From: Cannabis sativa
Taxonomy: Eukaryota > Streptophyta > Magnoliopsida > Rosales > Cannabaceae
Length of the DNA: 64,000 nucleotides
NCBI RefSeq assembly: GCF_029168945.1
Contig: NW_026870038.1
Span: 620,001-684,000 of the forward strand
Direction of reading: 5' to 3'
Within the stretch, counting starts at the first letter, position 1, and each line of letters begins with the position of its first letter. The notes under the pieces were generated by a model, which had not been told where the DNA came from, did no database searches, and saw only the letters and a program-made list of their open reading frames with translations. The position numbers and the translations under genes are program-made. Below are positions 61,601 through 64,000 of the stretch, in pieces.

Positions 61601-61990
61601 ATAGTATTGGGTATGGAAGTGCTTGTGGAAGTAATAGCAATGTTGATCAGACTGCCATGATTAGAACTGTTTCCGAGAACAAGAATGATGAAAGTTACTT
61701 TAATAACAGCGGGAATTCTCACCGAGCCATTCAAAGAGAAGCAGCTCTTACAAAATTTCGAATGAAGAGGAAAGATAGATGCTTTGAAAAGAAGGTATAA
61801 CATTGTTTACCATTCTCAATTCCATTACTTTTTTTAAGTGTTCTTCATTTTTCTAACGAATTCATGTCTATTCCAGGTTCGTTACGAGAGCAGAAAGAAA
61901 CTCGCTGAGCAACGTCCCCGAGTCAAGGGACAGTTTGTTCGCCAAGCGCAAACAGATCCTTCGACAGCAGAAACCGAAGGAAATTCTTAG
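58698..61990 (+). CDS. PRR5: clock pseudo-response regulator, PRR5/PRR9 clade, 723 residues
   Basis: Eight exons join in frame: 58698-59013, 59411-59572, 59665-59795, 59889-60038, 60288-60456, 60537-60879, 61008-61794 and 61877-61990. ATG 58698 is chosen over the in-frame TTG upstream. The pseudo-receiver (about 78-195) has [49 protein letters not shown] and [14 protein letters not shown]. Glu132 (LTEVD) replaces the phosphoacceptor Asp, the hallmark of pseudo-receivers. The Lys of KP is kept. A long Ser/Asn-rich middle includes [13 protein letters not shown], an EAR-like LxLxL motif. The CCT domain (667-709; [30 protein letters not shown]) is intact and interrupted by the last intron at KK/VRYE. 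PRRs repress morning clock genes in the nucleus. The PRR5 assignment over PRR9 is by overall resemblance and should be tested by phylogeny. Confidence 0.93.
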
Positions 61991-62809
61991 GAGTTAATAA
62001 CTATTTAGAGCTTTGAATAACATTAATGATTGAAGAAAACACTCATAATGATGATCAATAGTAGTTTATTTCGAAATCTTTTACTTCTTTTGTTGTAGTA
62101 TGAGAGTGAACTTTGGGGGCCATAAGCACAAGAGAAAATCACTTAGTGTGGTTTATGTATAGCTTTGTAATTTCTACTCAATTCTTTTTTTCTTTTTGGG
62201 TAGCTGTGAATTTTGTTGATTAACAATCTCATAGGTTTATATTGGTATATACACTCTTTTAGTATTGTGATTTGTATCCATAGTAACACCATCATTACCA
62301 ATCACCAGCTTGTATACTACTATATATGAAAGACTTCATTTTTTTTAGTAGTTCTTACAATTTTTGTATTTGTATAAATACACAAAGTGGTATTGAGTAT
62401 TGATTTGACAAGTTTCAATAAAGGGTTTGTTCTTTACAAAATACTTTTTGAAATAAAGATAAGTGTGGTTATGCTATGAAGGTGTGCCATTGAAATTTGT
62501 TAGAGCTGAAAAGAACAAAAACCATAATATAAATTGACTACCATTAACCTTTTTGTGTAACACCAATTGGTTGGCTATCACATCATAATTGATTGTATCT
62601 TTTTGGCTCTAACTTTAATGCTCTTTACTCAATAATTATACTTGCACCACTCAATAATGGTGTACAATGTTGCCACAAATTAGTTAATTAACTATAACTC
62701 TTCTATTCTTTTCTAAATTTGATGAATCATTAAATTTTTTTGGAAAAAGAAAAAACTAAAACTAATGAATCATTTCAAATTTTTTTAATGTCGGAATAAA
62801 TTATTGTTG
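61991..62809. other. 3' region of the PRR gene and intergenic DNA
   Basis: Probable 3' UTR, followed by mixed AT-rich DNA. No other gene seen. Confidence 0.5.
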
Positions 62810-62880
62810 GGGTATCAACTCAAGTCCCACATCGAAAGAATAAGTAAGAGTTGTCTTGGATATAATTATTCTACATACTC
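62810..62880. repeat. TRIM-like terminal repeat relic
   Basis: GTTGGGGTATCAACTCAAGTCCCACATCGAAAG-like text carries the CCCACATYG motif of the TRIM-like repeats elsewhere in the window. It is short and without a partner. Confidence 0.35.
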
Positions 62881-62944
62881 TATTAGTATGAGATTTTTTG
62901 AGAAAGTGTCCAAAAATAAAACTGCACCTAACATGGTGGAAAAA

Positions 62945-63130
62945 TAGGCACGATAGTAATGACAATTCCATTTTGAAATGGAAGGAAAGACCATTCCAAT
63001 GTATGATGAAAAAAAATTTAATAAATTTTTTATCAATTTTTTTTTATGCATTTTAAATTTTATTTCATTCCATTCCTATTCCCATTTCAATTCTCATTCC
63101 CATTCTCATTCCTCCCAACCAAACGCCGCC
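62945..63130. mobile_element. truncated PIF/Harbinger-like MITE
   Basis: The right end CCAACCAAACGCCGCC followed by TAA (63131-63133) matches the ends of the copies at 28637 and 32011. CATTCC/GGAATG internal text matches too. The left terminal is missing. Confidence 0.65.
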
Positions 63131-63228
63131 TAAAGGTACTACTTTTCATCTAAAATAAAATGACAAGAATTGGTTGTAGCAACTCAAGCCACCAACTGAT
63201 GAGCAATAATATTAAAAAGTCTAGGAAT

Positions 63229-63793
63229 TCAAATCACATAGAAATGAGGATTAATATAAAAAAAAACTGAAAAGATTAAGAAAAACAGCCATACAATTTC
63301 AATTAAAAATCTTTCTAGAGCAAACAATTGATTCGAGGACTTGACAATCAGTGAAAAACAAAACATCCCTCCAATTCTTTGAGTGACAAGCGCAAGCACA
63401 TGAAGAAGAGCAAATGCCTCAGACTCAAGAGGGGAAGAGATAGAGACTTTAACAGTGAGACCTTCCACCAAGTTGTTAGCGCTACCCCTCACAACCACTA
63501 CCCCGAAGGCAATGCCACCCCTCGCAACAACATCCACAAACACAAACATAGAGCTAGGAACAAACCTCGCTCTCACAACCCTCCTCTCAACAAGGGGATT
63601 CTCCAAGGTCATGCACACTAGATAATATTTGATTGTTTCTAGCAGTGCAAAGTGCAAGCAAGGTCGCACTAGAAAACTGAGTAAATCTGATCTTCTCTTC
63701 CGTTCTCAAAGAATTAGGGGGCTTAAAGATCCACCACACTATATCAACATCATTAGAAAACGTTGAAAATCTATACTTTTCTTGAGTAATCAT
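63229..63793 (-). pseudogene. LINE-type RNase H remnant
   Basis: The minus-strand reading contains FVDVVARGGIAFGVVVVRGS and then SSPLESEAFALLHVLAL, the front half of an RVT_3 RNase H domain. The central SxxxSEAxALL block is close to the family. A frame shift follows near 63355. It sits beside the copia integrase relic at the right edge. Downstream AT-rich text ends in poly-A on the minus strand near 63259. Confidence 0.6.
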
Positions 63794-64000
63794 CTATGAT
63801 GCTCAGAAAATGATATGCTCCTCCTATAGATGGAATTCTGGAAGGATCCAACAAGTCTGAGTGGATATAATCTAGTCTTCACAAAATTCTAGTTTCCCTC
63901 TCAATTTGTCACCAAAAAGACCTTGTTTGTCAAGTTCCTATAACCTTCTTTCACTCACATGCCCCAATCTAAGATGTCATAATTTGAGCAATTTAATATC
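63780..64000 (-). pseudogene. copia integrase relic, cut by window edge
   Basis: The minus-strand reading has LRLGHVSERRL, a stop, then ELDKQGLFGDKLRGKLEFCED and, nearer 63790, IDDYSRKV. These are the pre-integrase zinc region and integrase start of copia. They lie in the right order with the rest missing, and continuation is beyond the right edge. Confidence 0.7.

Overview
This window is plant nuclear DNA, almost certainly from a eudicot. Genes are split by GT-AG introns, intergenic DNA is strongly AT-rich, and much of the sequence is transposon-derived. The gene set is typical of angiosperms: a START-domain lipid-transfer protein, an mTERF, a subtilisin-like protease, plastid PSRP1 and a clock pseudo-response regulator. 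I lean towards a rosid, possibly Cannabaceae, from general sequence character only; the species cannot be fixed from the sequence.

Layout. 1-4812: a decayed Ty1/copia element (minus strand) that runs off the left edge; its 5' LTR is at 4353-4812. 4854-6808: the first five exons of a START-domain gene (minus). The copia element sits in the intron after exon 5, and a small TRIM-like element fills intron 4. 6809-17101: intergenic DNA holding a LINE relic, a hAT-type MITE with a perfect 8-bp target duplication, and two related foldback elements built from palindromic GGTCCGATGG modules. 17353-19511: an unrecognised low-complexity basic/acidic protein gene (3 exons, one probable GC-AG intron). 20695-22362: an mTERF gene (2 exons). 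22363-26830: intergenic DNA with MITEs and a tandem TRIM-like array that ends about 70 bp before the subtilase TATA box. 27036-34244: a ten-exon S8 subtilase with an intact catalytic triad and several transposons in its introns. 35057-36799: PSRP1 on the minus strand, convergent with the subtilase.

36800-54544 is a repeat-dominated block. It holds a gypsy RT fragment, a three-level nest (TRIM-like element, then a hAT-like element, then an LTR element with identical 243-bp LTRs and a non-coding interior), an LTR-like stretch carrying repeated CGTCGCGACGGG palindromes, a third foldback element, a CACTA-type element and a LINE pseudogene. 55205-56750 is a cluster of five perfect G-boxes and four perfect evening elements. 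These lie 2-3.5 kb upstream of the next gene, a PRR5-type clock pseudo-response regulator (58698-61990, eight exons). The right edge holds RNase H-type and copia integrase relics.

The six genes do not form a pathway; this is an ordinary plant arrangement of independent genes. Three encode proteins with N-termini or families pointing to plastid or secretory targeting (mTERF, PSRP1, subtilase). The most unusual material is in the mobile DNA: the foldback family, the nested non-coding LTR element, and the recurrence of one TRIM family inside introns of two different genes.
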